The translations under genes and the position numbers were made by a program. Shown piece after piece: positions 1 through 9,992 of a stretch of DNA of 64,000 bases (position 1 is its first letter; every line of letters begins with the position of its first letter). This stretch comes from Pseudomonas sp. PDM14 (lineage in GTDB: Bacteria > Pseudomonadota > Gammaproteobacteria > Pseudomonadales > Pseudomonadaceae): positions 186,001-250,000 of the forward strand of contig NZ_JACVAQ010000001.1 in the NCBI RefSeq assembly GCF_014851905.1, given 5' to 3'. The notes under the pieces are model-generated. The model did no database searches. It was not told where the DNA came from and saw only the letters and a list, made by a program, of their open reading frames with translations.

Positions 1-12
1 CCAGAACAAGTC

Positions 13-37
13 ACCCCTCTCCCTCCGGGAGAGGGGT
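13..37. repeat. Perfect hairpin downstream of aldA
   Basis: Perfect 11-bp inverted repeat, ACCCCTCTCCC and GGGAGAGGGGT around a 3-nt loop. It lies about 40 bp past the aldA stop codon and could end or stabilise that transcript, but there is no T-run. C/T-rich palindromes of this kind recur in proteobacterial intergenic DNA, so a dispersed repeat is equally likely. A related arm pair is at about 13,015-13,050. Confidence 0.5.
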
Positions 38-74
38 CGGGGGTGAGGGACGTCTAGGCCAGGCACACCTCCCC

Positions 75-1508
75 TCACTCCTGCATGTACACCACATGGG
101 TATGGGTGAACTCGTACAGCCCGTGCTTGCCATCCGCGCCACCGATGCCGGACTTGCGGGTGCCGGCGTGGAAGCCCTGCATGGCCTCGAAGTTCTCGCG
201 GTTGACGTAGGTTTCGCCGAAGTCGATCTCGCGACTGGCCTTGAGCGCCGCACCCAGGCTGCGGGTGTAGATCGACGAGGTCAGGCCGTATTCGCTGTCG
301 TTGGCGAGGGCGATGGCTTCGTCGAGGTCGTCGACGATCTGGATCGGCAGCACCGGGCCGAAGATCTCCTTGCGCATGATCTCCATGTCCGCCTTGCAGC
401 CGGCGAGTACGGTCGGCTGGTAGTGGAAGCCCTTGCCCTTGTCCGCGACGTTGCCGCCGGTGATGGCCTGGGCGCCCTGGCCGATGGCGGTGCGGACCAT
501 CTGCGCGACCTTGTCCAGGCCGGCCTGGTTGATCAGCGGGCCCATGTCCAAATCGGACTCGACGGAAGGATCGCCGTAACGAGTGGCGGCCATCGCCGAA
601 GCGATCTTGTCGATGAACTGATCGGCGACCTTGCGCTCGACGTAGACGCGCTCGGCGCAGTTGCACACCTGCCCGGTGTTGATTACCCGCGAGGCGGTGA
701 TGGCGGTTACGGCCAGGTCCAGGTCGGCATCGGCCAGCACGATGGCCGGCGCCTTGCCGCCCAGCTCCAGGTTCAGCTTGGTGATGTTCGGCGCGGCGGC
801 GGCCATGATCCGCGCACCCGTGCCGACGCTGCCGGTGAAGCTGATCAGGTCGATGCCGGCGTGGCTGGTGAGCACGCTGCCAGCACCCGCGCCAGTGCCA
901 CTGACCACGTTAAACACGCCGGTTGGCAGGTCGGTCTGCGCCACCAGCTTGGCGAATTCGAAGCAGTTGATCGGGGTCTCTTCACTCGGCTTGATGACGA
1001 TGGTGTTGCCGGTGATCAGCGCCGGCGCCATCTTGCGGGCAATGAGGAAGAACGGGAAGTTCCACGGCAGGATGCCGGCCACCACGCCCAGCGGCTTGCG
1101 CAGCAGGAAGATGTGCTCGTTGACCCGGTCGCTGGTCAGCACTTCACCTTCCAGGCGGCGTGCCCACTCGGCCATGTAGTCGAGGTAGTCGGCGGTGAAG
1201 TTGACCTCCACCAATGCCAGCGCCGGCACCTTGCCCTGCTCGCGGGTGATGATGCGCGCCAGGCGCTCGGCGTTGTCGCGGATCTTGCTGGCGATCTGGC
1301 GCAGGTAGCCGGCGCGCTCGATGGCCGGTTTGGCCGCCCAGCCGCGTTGCGCCTTGCGCGCAGCGGCGATGGCGCGTTCGACCTGCTCGCCACTGGCATC
1401 AGGCACCCGTGCCAGCAGCGCGGCATCGGCCGGGTTGTACACCTCGATCAGGCTGTCGCTGCCGACGAAGGTGTTGTCGATGTAGTTCTGGTAGGTGATC
1501 TCGCTCAT
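75..1508 (-). CDS. aldA: AldA-type NAD-dependent aldehyde dehydrogenase
   Basis: Cytoplasmic NAD-dependent aldehyde dehydrogenase, most like lactaldehyde/glycolaldehyde dehydrogenase AldA. It should oxidise the aldehyde made by the alcohol dehydrogenase encoded just upstream. The protein has 477 residues (E. coli AldA has 479). Visible are PWNFPFFL near residue 148, the general-base Glu in LELGGKAPA near 248, the catalytic Cys in GQVCNCAERVYV near 282, EIFGPVLP, and the C-terminal NRENFEAMQGFH and RKSGIGGADGKHG typical of AldA rather than ExaC. The ATG is preceded only by a weak GGA. The gene starts 66 bp after the stop of the quinoprotein dehydrogenase, with no obvious terminator between, so the two probably form one operon. 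The true substrate cannot be read from sequence. Confidence 0.9.
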   Translation of the reverse strand: MSEITYQNYIDNTFVGSDSLIEVYNPADAALLARVPDASGEQVERAIAAARKAQRGWAAKPAIERAGYLRQIASKIRDNAERLARIITREQGKVPALALVEVNFTADYLDYMAEWARRLEGEVLTSDRVNEHIFLLRKPLGVVAGILPWNFPFFLIARKMAPALITGNTIVIKPSEETPINCFEFAKLVAQTDLPTGVFNVVSGTGAGAGSVLTSHAGIDLISFTGSVGTGARIMAAAAPNITKLNLELGGKAPAIVLADADLDLAVTAITASRVINTGQVCNCAERVYVERKVADQFIDKIASAMAATRYGDPSVESDLDMGPLINQAGLDKVAQMVRTAIGQGAQAITGGNVADKGKGFHYQPTVLAGCKADMEIMRKEIFGPVLPIQIVDDLDEAIALANDSEYGLTSSIYTRSLGAALKASREIDFGETYVNRENFEAMQGFHAGTRKSGIGGADGKHGLYEFTHTHVVYMQE

Positions 1509-1574
1509 GGTCCGGTCTCGCTATTGCTGGAATTCAGGAGACAGACGCACCCGGCGGCGCGCCCGTCCGGCGGG

Positions 1575-3752
1575 TTACTGCGCGCTGAACTTGTCCCAGG
1601 CGCCGCCTTCGGCCTTGAGGTCGTGGGCACGCTTGATCAGGTACTGGTGGATCTGGTTGACCTCCTTGGCATCGAAGGCTTCGGCGAACGACGGCATGCC
1701 GTCCGGCACGCGACCGCCGTAGAGGATGCCGAGGAACATCTGGTGCTTGTCGGTGGTGAGCTTGCGCAGATCCGGCAGCACGCCGCCGCTGACCGCATGG
1801 ATGCCGTGGCACTGCGAGCAGTGGCCGTCATACAGCTTGGCGCCGGCTTCCACGGTGGCCGCATCGGCGGTCAGCGGTGGCGGCTCCGGGGTGTCTGCGG
1901 GCGGTGCCGGTTCCTGCAGCTTGGCGGTGCCGCCGAGCTTGTAGGTCAGCACCTGGGAGAACGGCTGCGCGCCGGCACGCAGGGACAGCGCCCCGGCGAA
2001 CGTGGCGAAGGCGCCGCCCCAGCCAGCCATGAAGGTCACGTACTGCTCACCGTCCACCGAATAGGTCACCGGGGCGGCCATCACGCCGCTGGCGGCCGGC
2101 TGTTCCCAGAGTTTCTTGCCGGTGTCGGCGGCGTAGGCGATCACCCGGCCGTCGGAGCTGCCCTCGAACACCAGGTTGCCGGCGGTGGTCAGGGTGCCGC
2201 CGTTGAAGATGGTCACGTAGGGCACTTCCCAGGCCGGCTCCTGCTTCACCGGGTCCCAGGCGATCAGCTTGCCGGACCAGGTCTTGGCCATTTCCAGCAG
2301 GCCGTCCGGGCCTTCGGGCATCATCCCGGTCTTCAGGCCGAGCTGGTACATGCTCTTGAACGGGTTGCGCTTGGGCGCGTCCGGGATGTGCTCGTAGTAG
2401 GCCGACATGATGTGCGCGGGGATGTACACCAGGCCGGTCTTGGGGTTGAACGACATCGGGTGCCAGTCGTGCGCGCCCCAGAACGCCGGGGTCACCAGGT
2501 TGCGCTTGCCATTTTTCCAGTAGGCGGCGTTTTCCTCGTCGACGATGGGCCGGCCGGTCTTCATGTCCATGCCCTTGGTCCAGTTCTGCGGGACGATGCC
2601 CTTGGCCGAGAGCAGCTCGCCGGTGGCGCGGTCGATGACGTAGAAGAAACCGTTCTTCGGCGCCTGCATCAGCACCTTGCGCTGCTTACCCTCGATCTCC
2701 AGTTCGGCGAGGATCATGTGCTGGGTAGCGGTGAAGTCCCAGGCGTCGCCGGGTGTGGTCTGGTAGTGCCAGGCGTACTCGCCGGTGTCGGCGTTGACCG
2801 CGACGATGGACGAGAGGAACAGGTTGTCGCCCTTGGCCTGGCTGCGCCATTTCGGGTCCCACAGCGAGCCGTTGCCGACGCCGATGTAGAGCAGGTTCAG
2901 CTCCGGGTCGAAGGCGAAGGAGTCCCACGCGGTGCCGCCACCGCCCTGCTCGACGAAGGCGTCGCCGTGCCAGGTCTTGGCGGCGATTTCCATGGCCTTG
3001 TCTTCCGGCGGCAGCTTGGTGTCGCCCGGTACGGTGAAGAAGCGCCAGGCCTGCTTGCCGCTCTCGGCGTCGTAGGCGGTGACGTAGCCGCGCACGCCGA
3101 ACTCGGCGCCGCCGTTGCCGATGATCACCTTGCCGTTCACCACGCGCGGCGCGCCGGTGATGGTGTAGCTGCGTGCGTGGTCGTTACGGGTGTCGACCGA
3201 CCAGACCTTCTTGCCGGTCTTGGCGTCGATGGCTTCCAGGCGGCCGTCGAGCACGCCGATGTAGACCTTGCCATTCCACACCGCGACGCCACGGTTGACC
3301 GCGTCGCAGCAGGCCTCACCGGCGCGCGAACGGTCCGACTGCGGGTCGTACTTCCAGATCAGCTTGCCGTTGCGCGCATCCAGCGCGTAGACCGCCGAGA
3401 ACGGCCCAGTGGTGTACATCACGCCGTCGACCACGATCGGCGTGGCTTCCACGCCGCGGTCGAGGTCGAGCTTGTAGCTCCAGGTCAGGCCGAGCTGGCC
3501 GACGTTGCCGTCGTTGATCTTTTCCAGCGGGCTGTAGCGCTGTTCGTCGTAGGTACGACCGTGGCTCATCCAGTTACCCGGCTCCTCGTCGGCCGCGATG
3601 ATGCGCTTGCCGTCGACATTGGCGGGGGTCTCGGTCGCCCAGGCCGGGGTGGCGAGCACACCGAGCAACAGGGCGGTCAGAAGGGGTTTCAGCGGAACGC
3701 CTGCGGGGGTGAGCCGAGAGGCGGCGTGCGAGGCGAGGCCAATCTGTGTCAT
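1575..3752 (-). CDS. qedA: Quinohaemoprotein (PQQ + haem c) alcohol dehydrogenase, type II
   Basis: Periplasmic PQQ-dependent alcohol dehydrogenase fused to a C-terminal cytochrome c. It oxidises primary alcohols to aldehydes and passes electrons from PQQ to its own haem. The product has 725 residues with a Sec signal ending near AWA/TE (about residue 41). An eight-bladed propeller contains adjacent Cys148-Cys149 (EACCDAVNRG), the PQQ-contacting disulfide of the family. The catalytic Asp is in TPGDAWDFTA. The residue two after it is Thr, not Asp, which predicts calcium rather than lanthanide use. Haem site CSQCH at 645-649 and distal Met in DGMPSF complete the cytochrome domain. The ATG at 3752 was chosen because GGGAG lies 8 nt upstream and the signal peptide starts there; an open frame continues to 3896. 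Family and general function are secure; the symbol is by analogy. Confidence 0.92.
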   Translation of the reverse strand: MTQIGLASHAASRLTPAGVPLKPLLTALLLGVLATPAWATETPANVDGKRIIAADEEPGNWMSHGRTYDEQRYSPLEKINDGNVGQLGLTWSYKLDLDRGVEATPIVVDGVMYTTGPFSAVYALDARNGKLIWKYDPQSDRSRAGEACCDAVNRGVAVWNGKVYIGVLDGRLEAIDAKTGKKVWSVDTRNDHARSYTITGAPRVVNGKVIIGNGGAEFGVRGYVTAYDAESGKQAWRFFTVPGDTKLPPEDKAMEIAAKTWHGDAFVEQGGGGTAWDSFAFDPELNLLYIGVGNGSLWDPKWRSQAKGDNLFLSSIVAVNADTGEYAWHYQTTPGDAWDFTATQHMILAELEIEGKQRKVLMQAPKNGFFYVIDRATGELLSAKGIVPQNWTKGMDMKTGRPIVDEENAAYWKNGKRNLVTPAFWGAHDWHPMSFNPKTGLVYIPAHIMSAYYEHIPDAPKRNPFKSMYQLGLKTGMMPEGPDGLLEMAKTWSGKLIAWDPVKQEPAWEVPYVTIFNGGTLTTAGNLVFEGSSDGRVIAYAADTGKKLWEQPAASGVMAAPVTYSVDGEQYVTFMAGWGGAFATFAGALSLRAGAQPFSQVLTYKLGGTAKLQEPAPPADTPEPPPLTADAATVEAGAKLYDGHCSQCHGIHAVSGGVLPDLRKLTTDKHQMFLGILYGGRVPDGMPSFAEAFDAKEVNQIHQYLIKRAHDLKAEGGAWDKFSAQ

Positions 3753-3811
3753 GGGGGTCTCCCGATTCTTATTAGGTACCGGCGTCAGTGCGCTCCGGTA
3801 TCCAGGGAGGG

Positions 3812-3827
3812 AGCAACCGCCATGCCA
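3812..3827 (-). promoter_or_regulatory. Candidate sigma-54 promoter of the quinohaemoprotein ADH operon
   Basis: Read on the minus strand the sequence is TGGCAT-GGCGG-TTGCT, matching the -24/-12 consensus TGGCAC-N5-TTGCW at 10 of 11 positions with exact spacing. Transcription would start near 3800, leaving a leader of about 50 nt before the ATG at 3752. The palindromic sites at 3905-3943 sit at the usual distance for a sigma-54 enhancer-binding protein. The activator is not encoded in the window. Confidence 0.68.
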
Positions 3828-3904
3828 GCACCACGAAATCGGCCAGAGCCCAGCAACCACGGGGCCTGTAGCGATCATGCGGAGTTCGAGTGACACACCC
3901 TAGG

Positions 3905-3943
3905 CTGCGACAGGTGTCGCAGCGGACGTGGCAGGTGTCGCGG
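3905..3943 (-). promoter_or_regulatory. Two-site upstream activator region
   Basis: The first site, CTGCGACAGGTGTCGCAG (3905-3922), is a perfect 8-bp inverted repeat with a 2-bp centre. The second, around 3926-3943, repeats its right half (GCAGGTGTCGC), offset by 21 bp or two helical turns. The sites lie 77 bp upstream of the -24 element of the sigma-54 promoter. This layout fits an AcoR/NtrC-type enhancer-binding protein; its identity is inference. Confidence 0.6.
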
Positions 3944-3993
3944 GCATGCGTCAGCCAGGCAGGAACGACACACGCGAAAACGTCAGCCCACAG

Positions 3994-4019
3994 GGTGGAT
4001 GGCGCTTCATCCATCCACC
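3994..4019. repeat. 9-bp hairpin in intergenic region
   Basis: GGTGGATGG and CCATCCACC pair perfectly around an 8-nt loop. Sequences of this form (GGTGGAT...ATCCACC) are common dispersed palindromes in Pseudomonas. No gene is seen in 3753-4493. That stretch holds, in order, the ADH promoter region, this hairpin, a minus-strand terminator and a diverged MITE-like copy. Confidence 0.45.
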
Positions 4020-4120
4020 GTGCAGAGGTTCAGCTTGATGGGTTGCCGGCGCTCTCGCCGGGTGGGTCGATGGAGCGTGCCCCAGCCGACGAAGGGCGGC
4101 GATGAGGAGCAATCGCAGAA

Positions 4121-4148
4121 AAAGAAAAACGCGGCCAGGGCCGCGTTT
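4121..4148 (-). terminator. Rho-independent terminator on the minus strand
   Basis: AAACGCGGCC and GGCCGCGTTT form a long stem with a very tight loop. Read leftward the stem is followed by TTTCTTTTT. It would end minus-strand transcripts coming from exaC, whose stop codon is about 345 bp upstream, and so insulate the ADH promoter region. Confidence 0.7.
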
Positions 4149-4340
4149 CGACAGGGATCTGCCTCACCTGGGAGTAGGCATGCAGCAGGACAGATCGCGC
4201 CCTCGCGGCGCGTCGACAAACAGCGGGACGTACGCAGCGCCATCCGCTAACGGAAAACACCTGCCTGCAGTGGAGCGGACCGCAGGCCGGTTACAGCAAA
4301 CCGCAAGGCCCGCCGCCGTGACGGGCCGATTAAAATGGCA

Positions 4341-4493
4341 AACCGGTTTCGGATATTGCGAGCTAGAGAAAAACAAGGCGAACAGGGCTGAGGAGGCGGA
4401 CTGGGCCCGCACTCGGGTTTACAAGTTGTAAATGAGCACTCCGAAGCCCTGTTCAACGCAGTTTTTCCGACGCGCAGCTAATCCGATAGCGGT

Positions 4494-4494
<1 letters not shown>
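4341..4494 (-). repeat. Diverged copy of a MITE-like intergenic element
   Basis: When read in the opposite orientation this segment aligns along its length with the 138-bp element at 49907-50044. The clearest blocks are GAGCTAGAG...AAACAAGGC, the central palindrome TTTACAA-G-TTGTAAA at 4418-4432, and TGTAAATGAGCACTCCGA. The outer ends (AACCGGTTTCGGATAT on the left, ATCCGATAGCGGTT on the right) are decayed versions of that element's terminal inverted repeats. The right end abuts the exaC stop codon, so the repeat will be in the exaC 3' untranslated region. Confidence 0.6.
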
Positions 4495-6014
<1,520 letters not shown>

Positions 6015-6125
6015 GGTCGGGGCCTCTCTTGTTTGTCCGAGCCGGCGCCGGGACGTGGCGCAGGTCATGGATTGATCTTAGACACTGGCTCGCAACGCTC
6101 GGTATGCGCCCATGGCACAGATGCC

Positions 6126-6143
6126 CTACTCCCTTGGTACTAG
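6126..6143 (-). promoter_or_regulatory. Shared exa promoter motif upstream of exaC
   Basis: CTACTCCCTTGGTACTAG on the plus strand matches 16 of 18 bases of CTAGTCCCTTGGTAGTAG at 15792-15809, between exaB and exaA. Read in gene direction it sits about 112 bp before the exaC ATG; the other copy is about 105 bp before the exaB ATG in the same orientation. A common activator site of the ethanol regulon is the simplest reading. Confidence 0.62.
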
Positions 6144-6296
6144 TCAGGCCGAAGGCTCTGCAACAGGGGCTGGCGGCGAGCCGGCAAACTGTTTCCGCAC
6201 ATGCCGAAGGGACAGACGGGCAGCGATCCACCGTCGCAGGGGGCACCGCGCACACCTTTCACCCACGCGGTGGCCCGTGGACGCGGAGCGTCCTTT

Positions 6297-6722
6297 GATG
6301 GTCCCCACGCTCTGCGTGGGGACCCAGCGTATGACGCTCCGCGTCATCGCTCGGTGCTCAGTGGTCAGCAGCGCGGACGCGGAGCGTCCTGGGAGGCGTT
6401 CCCACGCGGAGCGTGGGAACGATCGGCGATCAGCCAATCAGCCAACCCGTAAAGCGCCTGCCATTGCAGGGTGCGCGCGCACCGACGAAGCGGATGCCTA
6501 CATCGATGGTCCCCACGCTCTGCGTGGGAACCCAGCGAATGACGCTCCGCGTCATCTCTCGGTGTTCAGTGGTCAGCAGCGCGGACGCGAAGCGTCCTGG
6601 GAGGCGTTCCCACGCGGAGCGTGGGAACGATCGGCGATCAGCAACGATCAGCCGATCCGCAAACCCGTAGCGCGCATGCCGTTGCAGGGTGCGTCGCGCG
6701 CACCGACAGAGCGGACGCCCTG
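6297..6722. repeat. Two tandem REP-like units (period about 208 bp)
   Basis: Unit A (6297-6504) and unit B (6505-6722) are near-identical for the first 130 bp. Each contains a GTCCCCACGC/GCGTGGGGAC hairpin (last bases degenerate in B), GACGC...GCGTC palindromes, and a 23-bp palindrome with 10-bp arms GTTCCCACGC and GCGTGGGAAC (6398-6420 and 6606-6628). The same 23-mer occurs once more at 18009-18031. The GTGC-rich tails drift, with about 10 bp extra in unit B. No gene is seen in 6015-6735 apart from the exaC promoter. Confidence 0.8.
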
Positions 6723-6735
6723 CACCGCCGCCGGT

Positions 6736-8295
6736 TCAGGCCGGCTCGGGTCGATAGCCCAGACGCAAGCCGCCCCAGTGCCGCCCGCGCAGGGTGATCG
6801 GCACCGACAGGTCGTGCATCAGCTCGCCGGTGTCGCGGGTGTAGGTCTGCAGCAGCAGCGGCTGCTGGTGGCTGCCGCAACGGCGACCGGTGCGATCGTT
6901 GAACAGGCGCTTGCTGCGGCAATGCAGGCGGTCGTGCTCGGGGTCGCCGGTCGGCGCCTTGCTAAACGCCTGGTTATGCGTCGGCACATAGCCTTCCGGG
7001 GTGCAGGCGATGGCGAACACCAGGCCTTCATGCTGGCTCAGCAGTGGCTCCTGAATGGCCGGCAGCACGCTGTCGGCGTAACGGTCGAAGGCCGTGGTGT
7101 AACGCGCTGGCTCGCTGCCGGGCTGGACCTTGTAGCTGCGGTCGAACAGCGCGCTCTCGCTGATCTGCCCGCTGGCCACGTCTGCCTCGAACCGCTCGGC
7201 GATGCGCTGCGCGGCGTCGCGGGCCAGGTCGTAGATGCGCTGGTGATAGTCGTCCAGGCCACCCTCGGCCAGGCGCTCGCTGATCGCCTCGGCCTGGCCT
7301 TCCAGGGCCACGGCGGCTTCGCTCAGGCGCGCCGTCTGCTCATCGCTGGCGGCGAGGTCGGCACGCATCTGCTCGACCGCGTGGAACAGCTCGTCCAGCG
7401 CTTGGCGGTTATCGCATGCGCCGGCGGCGATGGTCTGCATCTGCCCTTCCACGCCCACCGCCAGGGTGGCGATGCCATCGAGCTGCTCGCCGGCGTGTTC
7501 GACCTGCTGCACGCCGCCTTCGAGGTCTTCCGACAGCTGGCGGATCTGCTCGACCGCCGCCGAGGTGTCCTGCTGGATATCGCGCACCATCACCCCGACT
7601 TCCTCGGTGGCGCTGGCCGTGCGCGCGGCCAGGCCGCGTACCTCGTCGGCGACCACGGCGAAGCCACGGCCGTGCTCGCCAGCGCGCGCCGCTTCGATGG
7701 CGGCGTTAAGCGCCAGCAGGTTGGTCTGGCTGGCAATGGACTGGATGACTTGGGTGACGCGCTGGATTTCCTCGCTGCGCTTGCTCAGGCGCTCGATCAG
7801 CTCGCGGCTGGTGCTGGCACGCTGGCTCAGCTGGTGCATGCGGGTGATCGCCTCGCGCAGCCCGGCACGCCCCGCTTCGCTGTTGCCACGCACGGTGCTG
7901 GACGCCTCCAGGCCCTGCTGGCTGAGTTGGGCGGTGGCGTTCTCGGTGACGATCATCTGCTCGGCGCTGGTGACGATGCGCGCCGCGGCATCGAGCATCG
8001 ACTCGAGCTTCTGCGCCAGGCGCTGCACGGAGAAGCTGACGCCGGCGGCAGACAGCGCGTTGTGGCTGGTCGAGCGTGACAGGTCACGGGTGAGGTCGGC
8101 GATGCCGCTCGGCGCTTCCACCGGCGGCGGGTCATCGCTGTGCCGCCACAACAGCGGAAACCACAGCAGCACGACGAACAACGACAGGCACACCCACAAG
8201 GGCCAGCCGAACTGCTGCGACAGCACCACGCCAAGCACTACCGCGCCGCTTTGCAGCAAGGGCAACCGCCAGGGGCGTGACGACAATGTGGACAT
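6736..8295 (-). CDS. Methyl-accepting chemotaxis protein with C-terminal sensor domain
   Basis: Chemoreceptor of 519 residues. Two membrane helices (about 12-28 and 33-49) are joined by a very short turn, so there is no periplasmic sensor domain. The signalling hairpin follows, with [20 protein letters not shown] and [15 protein letters not shown]. The last 150 residues form a separate cytoplasmic domain found at the C-terminus of some other chemoreceptors, with [35 protein letters not shown] and [12 protein letters not shown]; its ligand is not known to me. The ATG at 8295 follows GAGG by 5 nt; an open frame extends to 8466 without a better start. It is divergent from an orphan periplasmic binding protein, suggesting a shared stimulus, perhaps alcohol-related. 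Confidence 0.85.
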   Translation of the reverse strand: MSTLSSRPWRLPLLQSGAVVLGVVLSQQFGWPLWVCLSLFVVLLWFPLLWRHSDDPPPVEAPSGIADLTRDLSRSTSHNALSAAGVSFSVQRLAQKLESMLDAAARIVTSAEQMIVTENATAQLSQQGLEASSTVRGNSEAGRAGLREAITRMHQLSQRASTSRELIERLSKRSEEIQRVTQVIQSIASQTNLLALNAAIEAARAGEHGRGFAVVADEVRGLAARTASATEEVGVMVRDIQQDTSAAVEQIRQLSEDLEGGVQQVEHAGEQLDGIATLAVGVEGQMQTIAAGACDNRQALDELFHAVEQMRADLAASDEQTARLSEAAVALEGQAEAISERLAEGGLDDYHQRIYDLARDAAQRIAERFEADVASGQISESALFDRSYKVQPGSEPARYTTAFDRYADSVLPAIQEPLLSQHEGLVFAIACTPEGYVPTHNQAFSKAPTGDPEHDRLHCRSKRLFNDRTGRRCGSHQQPLLLQTYTRDTGELMHDLSVPITLRGRHWGGLRLGYRPEPA

Positions 8296-8634
8296 AGAAA
8301 CCTCGTTTTCACCGCCGCCGAAGCCGACGTGCGGATAGCAGGAAACGCTAAAGATGATGGGTGACATTGGTGCATGCGCGTTCGGCCCGCGCCATAGCAC
8401 CTTGGTTTTAGAGGCCGCCGCTTTTGGTCCTGCTGCCAGGACGCCGAACGGCATGCGCACAGCCACGTCGCCCTAACGGTAGGGCACGAATGCCATCCTT
8501 GCCTGCGCCCGCCACTGCTTCGCGCAACAACTTTGCGCGCACAACCTAAGTCGCACGTGCCCGCCTCCAAGGGCGCATGGCCGGCCCGGCTGCGCAACCG
8601 TACAAAGCAGCTCCCGTACACAAGGAGTGACGCC
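8296..8634. other. Divergent intergenic region, no gene seen
   Basis: This 339-bp stretch separates the chemoreceptor from the periplasmic binding protein and must carry both promoters. I see no clear -35/-10 pair, sigma-54 site or strong palindrome. AAGGAG at 8622-8627 is the ribosome binding site of the rightward gene. Confidence 0.5.
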
Positions 8635-9873
8635 ATGTACCGCCTGCTCACCGGCCTGCTGCTCGCCGGCCTGTTCGCCCTGCCCGGTTTCGCCGCGGAA
8701 AGCCTGAAGATCGGCCTCAACTACCCGCGCACCGGCAACTACAAGGACGAAGGCCTGGAGCTGCGCCGCGGCGCCCTGCTTGCCGTCGACGAGATCAACC
8801 GCAATGGGGGCGTGCTCGGTCGACCGCTGGAGCTGCTCAGCGAGAACACCGCCTCGCGCGCCGAGCAGGCCCGCGACAATGTCGAACTGTTCGCCCGCCA
8901 GGGCGCACGCATGGTCTTCGGCGGCGCCACCAGTGAAGAGGCGATGGCCGCCGGCGAGCGCGCCCGCGACCTCGGCCTGCTGTACTTCGCCACCCTCAGC
9001 TACGCCAACGAGGTCACTGGGCAGGCCGGCCATCGCTACCTGTTCCGCGAATCCAACAGCGCCTGGATGAGCGCCCGCGTGCTCGGCGAATACCTGTCGT
9101 GGCACATGCCGCGCCAGCGCTATCACTACATCCTGGTCGACGACGCCTGGGGCCGCAGCATGGAGAGCGCCCTGCGCCTGGCCACCCACACCACCGACCG
9201 CGCTCGCTACGGTCGCACCGCACTGCCGACCGGCCTGGTGCGCCGCGAGCAGTACCGCGACGCGCTGCTCAAGGCGCAGAACAGCGAGGCCGAGGTGCTG
9301 GTCCTGGTGCTGCTCGGCGAGAACCTGCAACGCACCATGCGCATGGTGCACAACATGGGCCTGAAGAAGCAGTTGCAGATCATCGTGCCCAACCTGACCA
9401 AGAGCGTGGTGCAGCAGGCCGGACCGCTGGTGATGGAAGGCGTGATCGGCACCGAAGCCTGGACCTGGGACCTGCCCCGGCAGGAAAACAACGCCGCGGG
9501 TCAGCGCTTCGTCGAACGCTACATCGCCGAATACCAGGAGTACCCCGGCAGCACCACGGCCTCGGCCTACTCCATCGTCCGTCAGTGGGCCGACGCCGTG
9601 CAGCGCAGCCAGAGCCTGGACAGCGAACAGCTGATCCGCGCCCTGGAGGACCACCACTACGTTCTGCTCAAGGACCAGCAGACCTGGCGCGCCTTCGACC
9701 ACCAGAACGTGCAGAGCATCTACGCCGTGCGCGTACGCAGCCGCGCGGCGGTGATGAGCGACCCGTTCAAGCAGGACTACTTCGAGGTCATCCACCGCAT
9801 GGCCGGCGAACAGGCCGCGCCTAGCCTTGACGAGTGGCAGCAGGAGCGCGGGGAAAACCTGACGCTGCAGTAA
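8635..9873 (+). CDS. Orphan periplasmic substrate-binding protein (leucine-binding fold)
   Basis: Periplasmic ligand-binding protein of the branched-chain amino acid/urea type (Peripla_BP_6), 412 residues. The Sec signal peptide ends near GFAA/ESL, followed by LKIGLNYPRTGNYKDEG, the usual first strand and loop of the fold. The ATG at 8635 follows AAGGAG by 7 nt, and the signal peptide starts there. No permease or ATPase gene lies nearby, so it is more likely a sensory partner, for example of the divergent chemoreceptor, than half of a transporter; that is inference from position. Similar binding proteins accompany PQQ alcohol dehydrogenase genes in other proteobacteria. Confidence 0.8.
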   Translation: MYRLLTGLLLAGLFALPGFAAESLKIGLNYPRTGNYKDEGLELRRGALLAVDEINRNGGVLGRPLELLSENTASRAEQARDNVELFARQGARMVFGGATSEEAMAAGERARDLGLLYFATLSYANEVTGQAGHRYLFRESNSAWMSARVLGEYLSWHMPRQRYHYILVDDAWGRSMESALRLATHTTDRARYGRTALPTGLVRREQYRDALLKAQNSEAEVLVLVLLGENLQRTMRMVHNMGLKKQLQIIVPNLTKSVVQQAGPLVMEGVIGTEAWTWDLPRQENNAAGQRFVERYIAEYQEYPGSTTASAYSIVRQWADAVQRSQSLDSEQLIRALEDHHYVLLKDQQTWRAFDHQNVQSIYAVRVRSRAAVMSDPFKQDYFEVIHRMAGEQAAPSLDEWQQERGENLTLQ

Positions 9874-9942
9874 CGGGTGCAGCCGACACATGGGTCACAG
9901 GACGGACGGCACCTCTCGCAGATTCCCTGAACACTCGCGAAC

Positions 9943-9963
9943 CCTGGGGGGTCTACCCCCAGG
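9943..9963 (+). promoter_or_regulatory. G5/C5 hairpin upstream of the repetitive secreted protein
   Basis: CCTGGGGG-GTCTA-CCCCCAGG is a perfect 8-bp inverted repeat 30 bp before the ATG at 9993. It could be an operator, or a leader hairpin next to the GGAGA ribosome binding site. No T-run follows, so a terminator for the upstream gene is less likely. Confidence 0.4.
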
Positions 9964-9992
9964 TAAGCCATCCGGCTCTCTGGAGAACAGCC

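Noticed and set aside
96..3893. Very long open frame on the plus strand opposite aldA and the quinohaemoprotein ADH gene
   Set aside because: It is an antisense shadow of two well-supported genes in GC-rich DNA; its peptide is His/Arg/Val-rich without recognisable domains.
4164..4412. An 82-codon open frame in the exaC 3' region as a small gene
   Set aside because: It overlaps the diverged MITE-like repeat, has no ribosome binding site and has a Cys/Ser/Arg composition unlike the neighbours.
6015..6125. Sigma-54 promoter upstream of exaC
   Set aside because: CGCAA and TGCGCC are present but the spacing is wrong (more than 5 bp), so no -24/-12 element is called.
6112..8079. Open frame on the plus strand running through the REP-like units into the chemoreceptor gene
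   Set aside because: It reads through tandem palindromic repeats and then antisense to the chemoreceptor; composition is Arg/Ala/Gly-biased.
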